DNA of 12,915 nucleotides. Origin: an archaeon (GTDB taxonomy: Archaea; EX4484-52; B79-G9). Location of the stretch: contig WSZW01000176.1 in NCBI GenBank assembly GCA_013139905.1, forward strand, positions 1 to 12,915. The letters run 5' to 3'. The position numbers and the translations under genes were made by a program. The notes under the pieces were generated by a model. It was given only the letters and a program-made list of their open reading frames with translations. It did no database searches and was not told the origin of the DNA. Positions 1 to 6,702 of the stretch are shown piece after piece (position 1 is the first letter of the stretch; each line of letters starts with the position of its first letter).

Positions 1-103
1 GTTCGTTATAATGTATTTCGTACTCATCAAAAAAATAAGAATTGATTTTTGTTAAATCCTCACGATTTCTTAAAATCGAGTCTTTTTTCCTAATGATTTG
101 CAT
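1..103 (-). CDS. Partial hypothetical protein, N-terminus only
   Basis: The minus strand is open from an ATG at 103-101 to the window edge, giving 34 codons that begin MQIIRKKDSI and continue with a charged, aromatic-rich stretch. The start lies 4 bp after the deoxyhypusine synthase stop, so the two genes are probably co-transcribed. A GAGGG about 12 nt upstream of the start, inside the end of the synthase gene, could serve as a weak ribosome-binding site. I do not recognise the family from this fragment. The reading frame continues beyond the left edge. Short length is the main reason for moderate confidence. Confidence 0.5.
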   Translation of the reverse strand, partial: MQIIRKKDSILRNREDLTKINSYFFDEYEIHYNE

Positions 104-107
104 AAAA

Positions 108-1046
108 TCAAAGCCCTCGGCTTTTAAGTGATGCAGTAATTAGTGGCAATGCTATTGTAACGTCAGCTATTAGCGTTGCATGAGTTGCATTTTTACCCAA
201 CTTACCCCAGGATATTGCTTCTTTTAATTCTGCTCCGGAAAGTCCGCCGTGTTCTGGTCTGTCCATTGTGATTTGTACTGCGGAAGAATGTTCTTTTGGT
301 GAGAACTGCATTGCTTGTAATATGAAATCTTTTGGAACGCCGCCGCCCAAAATAAACACAGATGAATTTTTTGAATCCCATGTAATTGCCAAAAGTTCTT
401 TCATATCTTCAAAAACGTCAACGTCGAGTTTATTATCAAGAATATAGCTCCATGCATGAAAACCCATTGCGGAATCCGATATTCCGGGGCAAAATATTGG
501 TATGTTTTTGTCTGCCGCAGTTCGTAATATTGAATTTTTATCTTCAATTCTTTTTCCAATCTCGTATAAGAATTCACGAACACCCATACGCTTTTTTGGT
601 AAATCTTTGTATATTTTATGAAGATATGTTTCTAAATCTTCGTAGGCTTCGTTTTTTAAGAAAACATCATATATGCGGTCTATTTTTTGATCACGCAACT
701 CTTTATCATCCGCATTTTCATTTCCTGTCAGGTGATGATGACCCATTGCCTCGATTATATCGTGTGTTAAATTGGCGCCCGTTGTTACAACAACATCTAC
801 CCAACCGTCATTAATCATATCACGTAATATTTTTCGCATTCCTGCTGGCACCAACGCGCCTGCAACACCCATAAAAACTTTTGTTTCTTTGTCTTTTATT
901 GCGGATTCTAGTATTTTAGTTACATCTGCCATTTTTTTTGCGCCAAAACCAGTCGTTTCCATTTGATGCATTAGGTCATCTACGGTGGTTTTTTTATTTA
1001 CGTCAATGTGTGTTATATTTTTATGCATATCTGTTTTATGTTTCAT
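108..1046 (-). CDS. dys: Deoxyhypusine synthase
   Basis: This 312-residue protein makes the first step of hypusine formation: it transfers the aminobutyl group of spermidine to one lysine of translation factor aIF5A in the cytoplasm. Family motifs are clear: a glycine-rich GVAGALVPAGMR near residue 60, VTTGANLTHD near 88, FCPGISDSAMG near 186, the ILGGGVPK segment near 234, and EAISWGK near 276-282, where the lysine corresponds to the catalytic lysine that forms the enzyme intermediate. The length fits archaeal enzymes. The first ATG (1046) is preferred; an in-frame ATG at residue 7 is an alternative. The gene is divergent from the MATE exporter and is followed closely by a second minus-strand gene. 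No aIF5A or spermidine-synthesis gene is visible here. Confidence 0.95.
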   Translation of the reverse strand: MKHKTDMHKNITHIDVNKKTTVDDLMHQMETTGFGAKKMADVTKILESAIKDKETKVFMGVAGALVPAGMRKILRDMINDGWVDVVVTTGANLTHDIIEAMGHHHLTGNENADDKELRDQKIDRIYDVFLKNEAYEDLETYLHKIYKDLPKKRMGVREFLYEIGKRIEDKNSILRTAADKNIPIFCPGISDSAMGFHAWSYILDNKLDVDVFEDMKELLAITWDSKNSSVFILGGGVPKDFILQAMQFSPKEHSSAVQITMDRPEHGGLSGAELKEAISWGKLGKNATHATLIADVTIALPLITASLKSRGL

Positions 1047-1100
1047 AATTACTACCTTTAGTTACAGTTATTACCTTTATTTTCATAATATGTTCAAAAA

Positions 1101-1108
1101 TATATAAA
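1101..1108 (+). promoter_or_regulatory. TATA box of the MATE gene (leaderless)
   Basis: TATATAAA is centred about 26 bp upstream of the ATG at 1131. That is the normal archaeal TATA-to-start-site distance, so transcription should begin at or next to the start codon and the mRNA would be leaderless. No Shine-Dalgarno site precedes this ATG, which agrees. Confidence 0.7.
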
Positions 1109-1130
1109 ACAACTCCACATTATTTACTGC

Positions 1131-2465
1131 ATGGCAAAACCCGATATTTTAAATGGAAATCTTAGAAAAACACTAATTCAACTATCCTGGCCAATTACCA
1201 TTGGTCTTTTGATGCAAACTAGTTTTAATATTATAGATACTATTTTTGTTGGCCGGCTCGGTGCAGATGCACTTGCAGCAGTCAGCATGACATTTCCCGT
1301 AATATTTCTTTTTGTAGCGCTTGCCAGCGGAATTGGTATTGGGACAGTTGCTTTAGTTTCTCAAAATGTTGGCGCTAAAAAAAAGGATGTTGCCGCTCTT
1401 GCAGCCGAACAATCATTATTAATATCATTTATAATGGGTGTTTCTTTTGCAATTTTAGGATTTATATTTACAAAACCACTTTTTAGAATTATTGGAGCCA
1501 CTGAACAACTTATTCCAATAATTACATCCTATGTTTATCCAATCTATATCGGTATTCTTTTCATGTTTTTAGGATTTGCTTCAAACTCTATTCTTCGTGG
1601 TGCGGGGGATATGAAAACGCCAATGAAAATGATGATGATTGCAACGATTTTGAATATTCTTTTTGATTGGATATTTATTTTTGGTGCCGGACCAATTCCT
1701 GCAATGGGTGTGCCGGGTGCTGCATGGGCTACCGTTCTTTCACGATTTATTGGTTTTGCATATATATTTTTAAACCTTTTATTTGTTCAAAAAATCATTC
1801 CACTTAAACTAAAACATTTACGACCAAATATAGACATTATTAAAAAAATATTTGTGGTTGGCATTCCTGCATCCCTTTCGAATATTGCAATGTCTCTATC
1901 TATGTTTTTTATGATTAGAATCGTATCTGTTTTCGGTCCTGCAGCAATTGCCGCATACGGTCTTGGTTTCAGGTTAGATTCGGTAGCTTTTATGGCTATT
2001 TTTGGTATTGCATCTGCAACAATTACGTTTGTCGGTCAAAATACAGGAGCTAAAAATGTCAAACGTTCTATCAAAGCAACCTGGTGCGCAAGTAAAATGG
2101 CAATCTTCGTTATGGCATTTTTAGGCATCATATTCTTTTTATTTAGAGAATCAATTGCTAGCGTATTTACGACAGATACAGAAATAATAAAACACACCAC
2201 AAATTACATAAAATATGTATCTCTTACTTATGGTTTTATTGCCGTTGGGGTAATTACAATGTCCGGATTCCAAGGGATGGGCAGAGGAATGCCACAATTA
2301 AAAATGGCAATCTTTAGATTATTTATTTTTATGGTGCCGTTATCGTATTTATTTTCAATTCCGATGAATTTTGGAGTGAATGGTGTTTGGATTGCAATTG
2401 CCACATCTATGATTCTTTCCGGAATTGTAAGTGGAATTTGGTTTTGGCACGACAGTAAATTATAG
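1131..2465 (+). CDS. MATE-family multidrug/toxin exporter
   Basis: A 444-residue polytopic membrane protein of the MATE family, expected to use a sodium or proton gradient to export cationic compounds; the true substrate cannot be read from sequence. The N-terminal segment (LSWPITIGLLMQTSFNIIDT, then FVGRLGADALAAVS) is the standard first MATE repeat. A related arrangement recurs in the second half (VGIPASLSNIAMSLSMFF near 240, GLGFRLDSVAFM, FVGQNTGAKN), the typical two-fold repeat of about 12 helices. The loop motif SQNVGAKKKD appears in the first half. Length is normal for the family. The start at 1131 is supported by a TATA box 26 bp upstream. Its neighbour upstream is divergent; downstream is the hairpin array. 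Confidence 0.93.
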   Translation: MAKPDILNGNLRKTLIQLSWPITIGLLMQTSFNIIDTIFVGRLGADALAAVSMTFPVIFLFVALASGIGIGTVALVSQNVGAKKKDVAALAAEQSLLISFIMGVSFAILGFIFTKPLFRIIGATEQLIPIITSYVYPIYIGILFMFLGFASNSILRGAGDMKTPMKMMMIATILNILFDWIFIFGAGPIPAMGVPGAAWATVLSRFIGFAYIFLNLLFVQKIIPLKLKHLRPNIDIIKKIFVVGIPASLSNIAMSLSMFFMIRIVSVFGPAAIAAYGLGFRLDSVAFMAIFGIASATITFVGQNTGAKNVKRSIKATWCASKMAIFVMAFLGIIFFLFRESIASVFTTDTEIIKHTTNYIKYVSLTYGFIAVGVITMSGFQGMGRGMPQLKMAIFRLFIFMVPLSYLFSIPMNFGVNGVWIAIATSMILSGIVSGIWFWHDSKL

Positions 2466-2693
2466 ATACACGGCCGCTGAAATCATTGTATGCATAAATT
2501 AATTCTGTCGATTCAACAGATCATGAAATATTGGTTCGACCACAGACTAAAGTCATCTCACTTTGTTCGAAGCTTTTTAAGCTGCGCTTAAAAATCGGTG
2601 GTTTGTTAGTTCGGTTTCAAGCCCCTAAAAAATCAAAGATTTTTTGGGCCCAAAAACAGCAAAGCTGTTTTTCGAGTCTCCAATCACATTCAT

Positions 2694-2827
2694 CTGCGGA
2701 CTATCTGCGAAAATATTTGATTTTCGAGATTTAGAAAATTGAAATTTTCAATTTTCGAAATTAGAAATTGCATTACAATTTCGAAAATCTCGCGAATATA
2801 AGATTCGCAAGGAAGCCCGCAGTTTTT
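2694..2827 (+). ncRNA. Candidate structured RNA or terminator element in the hairpin array
   Basis: An outer stem CTGCGG/CCGCAG (2694-2699 with 2817-2822) encloses a hairpin at 2708-2726, an inner stem 2725-2732 with 2785-2792 that holds two hairpins, and a further hairpin at 2792-2808. The outer stem runs straight into TTTTT at 2823-2827. A stem closing a multi-branch fold followed by a T run could be a small RNA with its own end, or the 3' end of the MATE transcript. Adjacent stems share one or two bases at 2725-2726 and 2792, so not all can form fully at once. It does not show the conserved sequences of RNase P RNA or SRP RNA. Only folding by inspection supports it. Confidence 0.3.
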
Positions 2828-2843
2828 GGCGAATTGTAGATAA

Positions 2844-2851
2844 CTATAATA
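2844..2851 (+). promoter_or_regulatory. Putative TATA box of the small membrane protein gene
   Basis: An A/T element (CTATAATA) lies about 27 bp upstream of the ATG at 2875. No Shine-Dalgarno site is present in the A-rich interval between them, consistent with a leaderless mRNA. Confidence 0.45.
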
Positions 2852-2874
2852 ACAAAACACAACAAAAAAATACT

Positions 2875-3246
2875 ATGCAATTTTCAAATCAATTTGCTGG
2901 TGGTGGAATTTTTCTAGAAGGCAAATCTAAAAAAAACAATAAAAATGAAAAAATAATGGCGCTTACTGTATTTTTAGGTTCAATACTGTGTGTATATGTT
3001 CTTTTTGGGGATTTTCTTTCAGTTTCGTTGATTGACAAACAAACATGCACTATAGACCAAAATATCTGCAATTCTAATGAAACATGCAAATTTCTGTGGG
3101 TGCCGTGTGTTGGTCAAACACAACCGTACAAATATGATCCGATAACCACAATTCTCTTTGGAGAAAAAACCTGTGATGCGCCAAATTTATTTCGTTCGGT
3201 ATGTGTATATGAATATGAAAATAATTATTCGACTAGCACACCATAA
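2875..3246 (+). CDS. Small single-span membrane protein with six exported cysteines
   Basis: A 123-residue protein of unrecognised family. Residues 1-27 are polar and lysine-rich, residues about 28-52 form one hydrophobic span (beginning MALTVFLGSILC), and the remaining 70 residues hold six cysteines, spaced as if for three disulfides outside the membrane, with the sequon NET. The basic stretch before the span predicts an N-in, C-out orientation. The start at 2875 is supported by a TATA-like element 27 bp upstream; an in-frame ATG at residue 28 would remove the cytoplasmic tail and is less likely. The gene precedes the AI-2E-family transporter by 85 bp, which has its own TATA box, so a shared operon is not required. 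Function unknown. Confidence 0.65.
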   Translation: MQFSNQFAGGGIFLEGKSKKNNKNEKIMALTVFLGSILCVYVLFGDFLSVSLIDKQTCTIDQNICNSNETCKFLWVPCVGQTQPYKYDPITTILFGEKTCDAPNLFRSVCVYEYENNYSTSTP

Positions 3247-3303
3247 TTTAAAATAATTTACTTCGTTAATTAAAACTTAAAATTCTGATAACAACAATAC
3301 ACA

Positions 3304-3309
3304 TATAAA
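3304..3309 (+). promoter_or_regulatory. TATA box of the AI-2E-family gene (leaderless)
   Basis: TATAAA is centred about 26 bp upstream of the ATG at 3332, and no ribosome-binding site lies between, so the transcript is probably leaderless. Confidence 0.6.
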
Positions 3310-3331
3310 CTAATTATAACAATAAATACTC

Positions 3332-4384
3332 ATGAAGATTATATCTTTTGGGTTTATATCTATATTACTTATTATCATTGCAGCGGGCGTAATTATTGCT
3401 CCATATTTTAGCGTTATTCTTCTTGGAGCTATAACCGCATATATATTATACCCTCTTGTGTTTCGACTTAAAAAAATTGTACGTTCTCCAACAATCGCAA
3501 TTTTTATTTCGGTTATATTAATAATATCTTCATTTTTTGTCATAGCTAATCTTATCATACAAGATGCAGCGCCAATTATTACCGGCATTAGCGGACTTTC
3601 AGGCGACATTACAACAGTTCTTGAAACACTAAAACCCCAACTTGAAAAATTAGGACTTTCTAAATATATTACGAACACACAAGAAATAATAACTACATTA
3701 GAAATATATGCAAAAAACCAACTATTAGAAAATTTAAAAAGTCTGCCCGGTATCATGCTTGACTTTTTAATCTATATATTTGTAACATTTTATTTTTTGA
3801 AAGACGGAATATCACTGAAAAATAAAATATTAGCATATATTAAAACATTCCAGGCAAATGACAAAAAAACCGCAATCAGTATAATTGAAGGTCTTAAAAA
3901 TTCTTTTGATGTTCTTTTTTTCGCGTATATTACGATGTCAATATTCGCGGCATTAATTGCATGGATAGGATTTACGTTATTAGGTATACCATATGCATTA
4001 ATACTTTCAATACTTATTGGAATTGCATCATTTTTACCACTTATTGGAATGGCATGGATTTATGTCCCCTTGGCTGGTTATGAATATTATATCGGTAATG
4101 AATTACTCGCATTATATGTGCTTATATTTAGTATTGTATGTCTTAATATTATTCCTGATTTAATATTAAGACCAATCATTGGTGCAAAAATTGGTAAAGT
4201 CCATCCACTTACAATTCTTTTGGGCTTTTTTGGAGGTCCGGCATTATTTGGTATGATAGGTTTTATATTTGGACCAATAATACTTGTAGTCGCTGAAACT
4301 GTAATAAAAAGTTACATTAATTTGAAAATTGAAAATACACCTAATAAAAACATAAAATCGTCTAAAAATAAAAATAATGATTAA
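3332..4384 (+). CDS. AI-2E family transporter (PerM/TqsA-like membrane protein)
   Basis: A 350-residue polytopic membrane protein of the AI-2E family (PF01594). Two hydrophobic helices near the start (about 3-30 and 33-45), a third near 52-75, a soluble amphipathic region from about 80 to 140, then further helices to about 335 follow the family layout. Characteristic features are the FYFLKDG segment near 152, the LGIPYALILSILIGIASFLPLIG stretch (seen as LGIPYALIL then FLPLIGMAW) near 217-240, and HPLTILLGFFGGPALFGMIG near the C-terminus. Bacterial relatives export signalling or small molecules, or exchange ions; the archaeal substrate is not known. The gene ends with a lysine/asparagine-rich tail and its stop codon overlaps that of nob1 on the other strand. 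Confidence 0.9.
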   Translation: MKIISFGFISILLIIIAAGVIIAPYFSVILLGAITAYILYPLVFRLKKIVRSPTIAIFISVILIISSFFVIANLIIQDAAPIITGISGLSGDITTVLETLKPQLEKLGLSKYITNTQEIITTLEIYAKNQLLENLKSLPGIMLDFLIYIFVTFYFLKDGISLKNKILAYIKTFQANDKKTAISIIEGLKNSFDVLFFAYITMSIFAALIAWIGFTLLGIPYALILSILIGIASFLPLIGMAWIYVPLAGYEYYIGNELLALYVLIFSIVCLNIIPDLILRPIIGAKIGKVHPLTILLGFFGGPALFGMIGFIFGPIILVVAETVIKSYINLKIENTPNKNIKSSKNKNND

Positions 4385-4872
4385 TTACGTATGTAAGGTC
4401 TATATTTTCCCTCATCACCGCAGACATCGCAGACATCGCCTTTTATTTTTCTGCCACAATTTTTGCATTTCTTTACCCATGCATATTTTTTAGTTATGCC
4501 TTTTTTTGACAATGTCATATAATTTATATCTATTAATTTACACATATTTTGAATTGCATAATCATCACTTACGATAATCGGTTTCTTTTTTTGACGCTTA
4601 AATTTAAGCGCCAATGATAATACTTTCATGTCTGTGTTTGAAAGCTTATCATTCGTTGTTTTTTGAAATTTTTTTATTTCTTCGAAAAATTCGTTTTCGG
4701 GTTCAATTATAGCTAAACCCGTTCTAATTAAACGATCAAGTTCAATCGCTGATTGATTATTTTTTACTTCCTCTAACACTTCGTAAACTGTTGCTTTTGC
4801 TAAATCTTGAAATTTTTGAGCGCCGCCCTCAAGAAAAACCGTAGCATCTAAAACATATATATTATCATCCAT
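4381..4872 (-). CDS. nob1: Nob1, rRNA-maturation endonuclease (PIN domain plus zinc ribbon)
   Basis: A 163-residue archaeal Nob1, the endonuclease that cleaves the 3' end of 16S rRNA during small-subunit maturation. The PIN domain fills residues 1-115, with acidic metal-binding residues visible as D9 (YVLDATVFL), glutamates 31-35 (YEVLEE), D81 (NTDMKVL) and D103/D104 (IVSDDYAI). A zinc ribbon follows with C136, C139, C148 and C151 (CKNCG and CDVCG). Length fits archaeal Nob1. I start at the ATG at 4872: the possible extension to 4884 would need a TTG codon, and the family begins close to the first aspartate. An A/T-rich TATA-like stretch about 26 bp upstream suggests a leaderless start, although a small gene lies 27 bp upstream and could share its transcript. 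Its stop overlaps the AI-2E gene stop. Confidence 0.93.
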   Translation of the reverse strand: MDDNIYVLDATVFLEGGAQKFQDLAKATVYEVLEEVKNNQSAIELDRLIRTGLAIIEPENEFFEEIKKFQKTTNDKLSNTDMKVLSLALKFKRQKKKPIIVSDDYAIQNMCKLIDINYMTLSKKGITKKYAWVKKCKNCGRKIKGDVCDVCGDEGKYRPYIRN

Positions 4873-4899
4873 AAATATTTCCAACTCTATTTTAATTAT

Positions 4900-5019
4900 T
4901 TAATATCTTATTTTAAGACTCTTTAATGAATCTTCTTTCCATCGTTTATACATCAAATATAACACAGACCCAATAAATATGATCAAAAAGAAAAACCAAA
5001 ATAATTCTTTTATTGTCAT
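4900..5019 (-). CDS. 39-residue single-span membrane protein
   Basis: A short gene on the minus strand: ATG at 5019-5017, TAA at 4902-4900. The product starts MTIKELFWFFFLIIFIGSVL, one hydrophobic span of about 20 residues, followed by a basic cytoplasmic-type tail (YKRWKEDSLKSLKIRY). A GAGGCG element 7-8 nt before the ATG is a fair ribosome-binding site, and TATA-like elements lie at 5049-5056 and 5068-5075. It ends 27 bp before nob1 on the same strand. The hydrophobic-then-basic composition and the ribosome-binding site argue for a real gene; the short length keeps confidence moderate. Family not recognised. Confidence 0.55.
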   Translation of the reverse strand: MTIKELFWFFFLIIFIGSVLYLMYKRWKEDSLKSLKIRY

Positions 5020-5048
5020 GAAATACGCCTCTGATTACATTTGATTTT

Positions 5049-5075
5049 TAGTATAAATAATATTGTCTTATACTA
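5049..5075. promoter_or_regulatory. Inverted repeat overlapping TATA-like elements
   Basis: TAGTATAA (5049-5056) and TTATACTA (5068-5075) form an 8-bp perfect inverted repeat with an 11-bp spacer, upstream of the 39-residue minus-strand gene. Either arm read on the minus strand resembles a TATA box, so this could be paired promoter elements or an operator. The rest of 5076-5210 is A/T-rich with no gene that I can support. Confidence 0.35.
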
Positions 5076-5217
5076 TTTTAATTTTATATTCTTATTTTTT
5101 TAAACTAACCATAATATTACAAAGTTTGACAAATATACAATCATAAAATTTAATTATTCCATAAATATAACAAAAAAAGAAGATATTTGATGCATTTAAG
5201 CAAAAAAATAGCAAATC

Positions 5218-5225
5218 TTTATATA
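5218..5225 (+). promoter_or_regulatory. TATA box of the MC1 gene
   Basis: TTTATATA lies 67-74 bp upstream of the MC1 ATG, predicting transcription from near 5248 and a leader of about 44 nt. Unlike most neighbours, this gene therefore has a leader with a Shine-Dalgarno site. Confidence 0.55.
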
Positions 5226-5278
5226 TTCAGAAAGCTAATTATAGTACAAAGCACCACATACAAGAGGGGCTTTTTTAT

Positions 5279-5284
5279 GGAGGG
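5279..5284 (+). promoter_or_regulatory. Ribosome-binding site that fixes the MC1 start
   Basis: GGAGGG ends 7 nt before the ATG at 5292. It overlaps the possible earlier ATG at 5277, so the earlier codon cannot use it. This decides for the start at 5292, which also matches the length of known MC1 proteins. Confidence 0.75.
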
Positions 5285-5291
5285 TATAAGT

Positions 5292-5564
5292 ATGGCAGAA
5301 AAAAGATATTTTGTAATGCGAGAAAAAAACGGAAATGAATCCGGCGTATTTTCCGGAAGACAACCACGACAAGCGGCACTTAAAGCAGCAAATAGAGGAA
5401 TTACCGACATAAGATTAAGAGAAAGAGGAACCAAAAAAATACATATGTACAAAGGTTCTAGAAACGAAGTTTCATCACCTGCAAATGCACCAGATTGGAT
5501 GCCTGCAAAAGTATGGAAACCAAATGTACAAAAGGTTGGTATAGAATACCTTAAAAAACTTTAA
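5292..5564 (+). CDS. Chromosomal protein MC1
   Basis: A 90-residue archaeal chromosomal protein of the MC1 family, a monomeric DNA-binding and DNA-bending protein first known from Methanosarcina. The family signature is nearly intact: RYFVMREKNGNESGVFSGRQ, then PRQAALKAANRG, DIRLRERGTKKIH, and the C-terminal PDWMPAKVWKPNV with the tryptophan and proline positions that belong to the DNA-contacting arm. Many lysines and arginines make it basic. It lacks the short insertion between the ANRG and DIRLRERG segments seen in some Methanosarcina forms. The start at 5292 is set by a GGAGGG site; extending to 5187 would add a segment with no family match. It is a single-gene transcript followed by a hairpin terminator. 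Confidence 0.95.
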   Translation: MAEKRYFVMREKNGNESGVFSGRQPRQAALKAANRGITDIRLRERGTKKIHMYKGSRNEVSSPANAPDWMPAKVWKPNVQKVGIEYLKKL

Positions 5565-5577
5565 TTTTTTAATTTAT

Positions 5578-5603
5578 GGCGGAAGATTCCGCCGTTATTT
5601 TTT
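5578..5603 (+). terminator. Hairpin plus T-run terminator after MC1
   Basis: GGCGGAA and TTCCGCC (5578-5593) form a 7-bp perfect stem with a 2-nt centre, or 6 bp with a 4-nt loop, followed by a T-rich run to 5603. It sits 14 bp after the MC1 stop. The remaining interval to 5751 is A/T-rich and I see no gene in it. Confidence 0.65.
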
Positions 5604-5732
5604 CTAATCATTTATTATTTGTTTTAGTCAATCTTATCTATTCTCAAAGTCTCATAATCAGATAAATTAAATGAATTCATATAAACGCCAAAAATAAAAT
5701 TTAATTAGTTTTATAAATAACAAATCTCTAAA

Positions 5733-5745
5733 TTTAAAAAAATAT
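5733..5745 (-). terminator. Poly-T terminator after the surface protein gene
   Basis: On the minus strand, seven Ts follow about 10 nt after the TAG stop of the cysteine-rich protein gene, the usual form of an archaeal terminator without a strong hairpin. Confidence 0.4.
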
Positions 5746-5751
5746 TTCTTG

Positions 5752-6702
5752 CTATCGTAAAAACGTGAATTTTACGATTAAAAGTAATATTATTATACCA
5801 ATTACAACGACATTTTTATCGTCTGGAATTGACGGACCTTTAAGTGTTTCTATTTTTTCTGAAATTGTTGTTTTTTGTTCGTTTGATGGTGTTTTTTTAA
5901 TTAAATCGTTGGTACAATTAGTTATGTTATATATTTTACACCCTGTAGGCTCAATACATAAACCCATCTCACAGGGATTTGAAGATTCGCACGTAATATT
6001 TTTGTACAAACATTTATTGTTTATACATGTTTCATTTGTACAAAAAAGATTATCATTGCAATCGGTATCTGATTGACAACAACTTTCTGTTATGTTGTGC
6101 TTACATATGCCCTTAGCACCACAAAAATCAACGGTACATATATCTGCATCATCACAAGTTGAAATACAAGTATGATTCTCTATTTTATCGCAAATTTCAC
6201 AATCAAGTTCAAGACATTGTTTTGTTGAAACTTTACAATATTGGGTTTTAGAACAATTTTCATTTGTAATACATTCAAGGGGTGTTATTTTAAATAATAG
6301 CATGTAAGAATCACTAAATCCACTACTAGTATTACAATTAGTATTATCACAATTAACAAACACTTGCAAATAATCATTACCGGGAACTGCAGATGATAAA
6401 AAAATTACATCCATATTTGTTGAAATGTTTTCACCCAAAGGAATAGAATCATATTTTTTTTCAGTAAAATATATATTTTCTAAATCAGATTTCATGGTAA
6501 TAATGGCATTTTTACAATCAGTTGTTCCTTCTAGCGACCAATTTAAATCAACTACTACTTTGTTTGACCACGGATCTGATGTGAGTGCTATTGAGGTTGC
6601 TGACATCACAAGCGAATTTATCTTAGGCTCAGGATTACAAGTGTCTGCAAATACAGATGGCAGGATGGTCAAAATCAAAAGAATAAAAATAAATTTTCTC
6701 AT
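5752..6702 (-). CDS. Cysteine-rich secreted surface protein with C-terminal anchor
   Basis: A 316-residue exported protein. A signal peptide (MRKFIFILLILTILPSVFAD, probable cleavage after VFA) is followed by a beta-rich N-terminal domain of about 110 residues, then a region from about 133 to 255 with 22 cysteines in repeats of the form C-x5-C-x5-C (NENCSKTQYC, DTDCNDNLFC, CTNETC, NKC). Such repeats resemble cysteine-rich extracellular modules where each unit is pinned by disulfides. At least six N-x-S/T sequons (NCS, NHT, NIT, NET) suggest N-glycosylation outside the cell. A hydrophobic segment near 295-312 (VVVIGIIILLLIV) followed by a short basic end anchors it in the membrane. The ATG overlaps the dehydratase stop (ATGA), indicating translational coupling. 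Role: surface or adhesion protein, inferred from architecture only. Confidence 0.8.
   Translation of the reverse strand: MRKFIFILLILTILPSVFADTCNPEPKINSLVMSATSIALTSDPWSNKVVVDLNWSLEGTTDCKNAIITMKSDLENIYFTEKKYDSIPLGENISTNMDVIFLSSAVPGNDYLQVFVNCDNTNCNTSSGFSDSYMLLFKITPLECITNENCSKTQYCKVSTKQCLELDCEICDKIENHTCISTCDDADICTVDFCGAKGICKHNITESCCQSDTDCNDNLFCTNETCINNKCLYKNITCESSNPCEMGLCIEPTGCKIYNITNCTNDLIKKTPSNEQKTTISEKIETLKGPSIPDDKNVVVIGIIILLLIVKFTFLR

Larger units (their letters stand above)
2466..2874. repeat. Hairpin array between the MATE and small membrane protein genes
   Basis: This 409-bp stretch has no credible gene. It is made of consecutive short inverted repeats. The clearest are: TCTGT/ACAGA (2504-2520); TTTTTAAGC/GCTTAAAAA (2574-2594, loop 3); AAAAAATC/GATTTTTT (2627-2645, loop AAA); AAAAACAGC/GCTGTTTTT (2652-2672, loop AAA); CGAAAAT/ATTTTCG (2708-2726); GAAAATTGAA/TTCAATTTTC (2734-2756, loop 3); GAAATTG/CAATTTC (2764-2782); GCGAAT/ATTCGC (2792-2808). 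Two longer-range pairings enclose some of these: CGAGATTT (2725-2732) with AAATCTCG (2785-2792), and CTGCGG (2694-2699) with CCGCAG (2817-2822), which is followed by five Ts. The pairings are read by eye from the sequence; function is unknown. The core AAAAATCAAAGATTTT recurs in the second array near 10200. Confidence 0.75.

Noticed and set aside
386..814. 142-codon open frame on the plus strand opposite deoxyhypusine synthase
   Set aside because: It lies antisense to a well-conserved enzyme and has no family features.
2531..2734. 67-codon plus-strand open frame in the first hairpin array
   Set aside because: Its translation simply follows the hairpin arms, has no ribosome-binding site, and its composition is unlike the neighbouring proteins.
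2504..2822. CRISPR array
   Set aside because: The repeats are inverted and differ from one another; no regular direct repeats or spacers and no cas genes.
2466..2830. RNase P RNA or SRP RNA in the first array
   Set aside because: The length is close, but conserved sequences of either RNA are absent on both strands.
3310..3756. 148-codon open frame on the minus strand opposite the AI-2E-family gene
   Set aside because: Antisense shadow of a clear membrane protein; no promoter or ribosome-binding site fits it.
5187..5291. N-terminal extension of the MC1 gene
   Set aside because: The GGAGGG site fixes the start at 5292, the added residues match no MC1 protein, and the TATA box lies inside this stretch.
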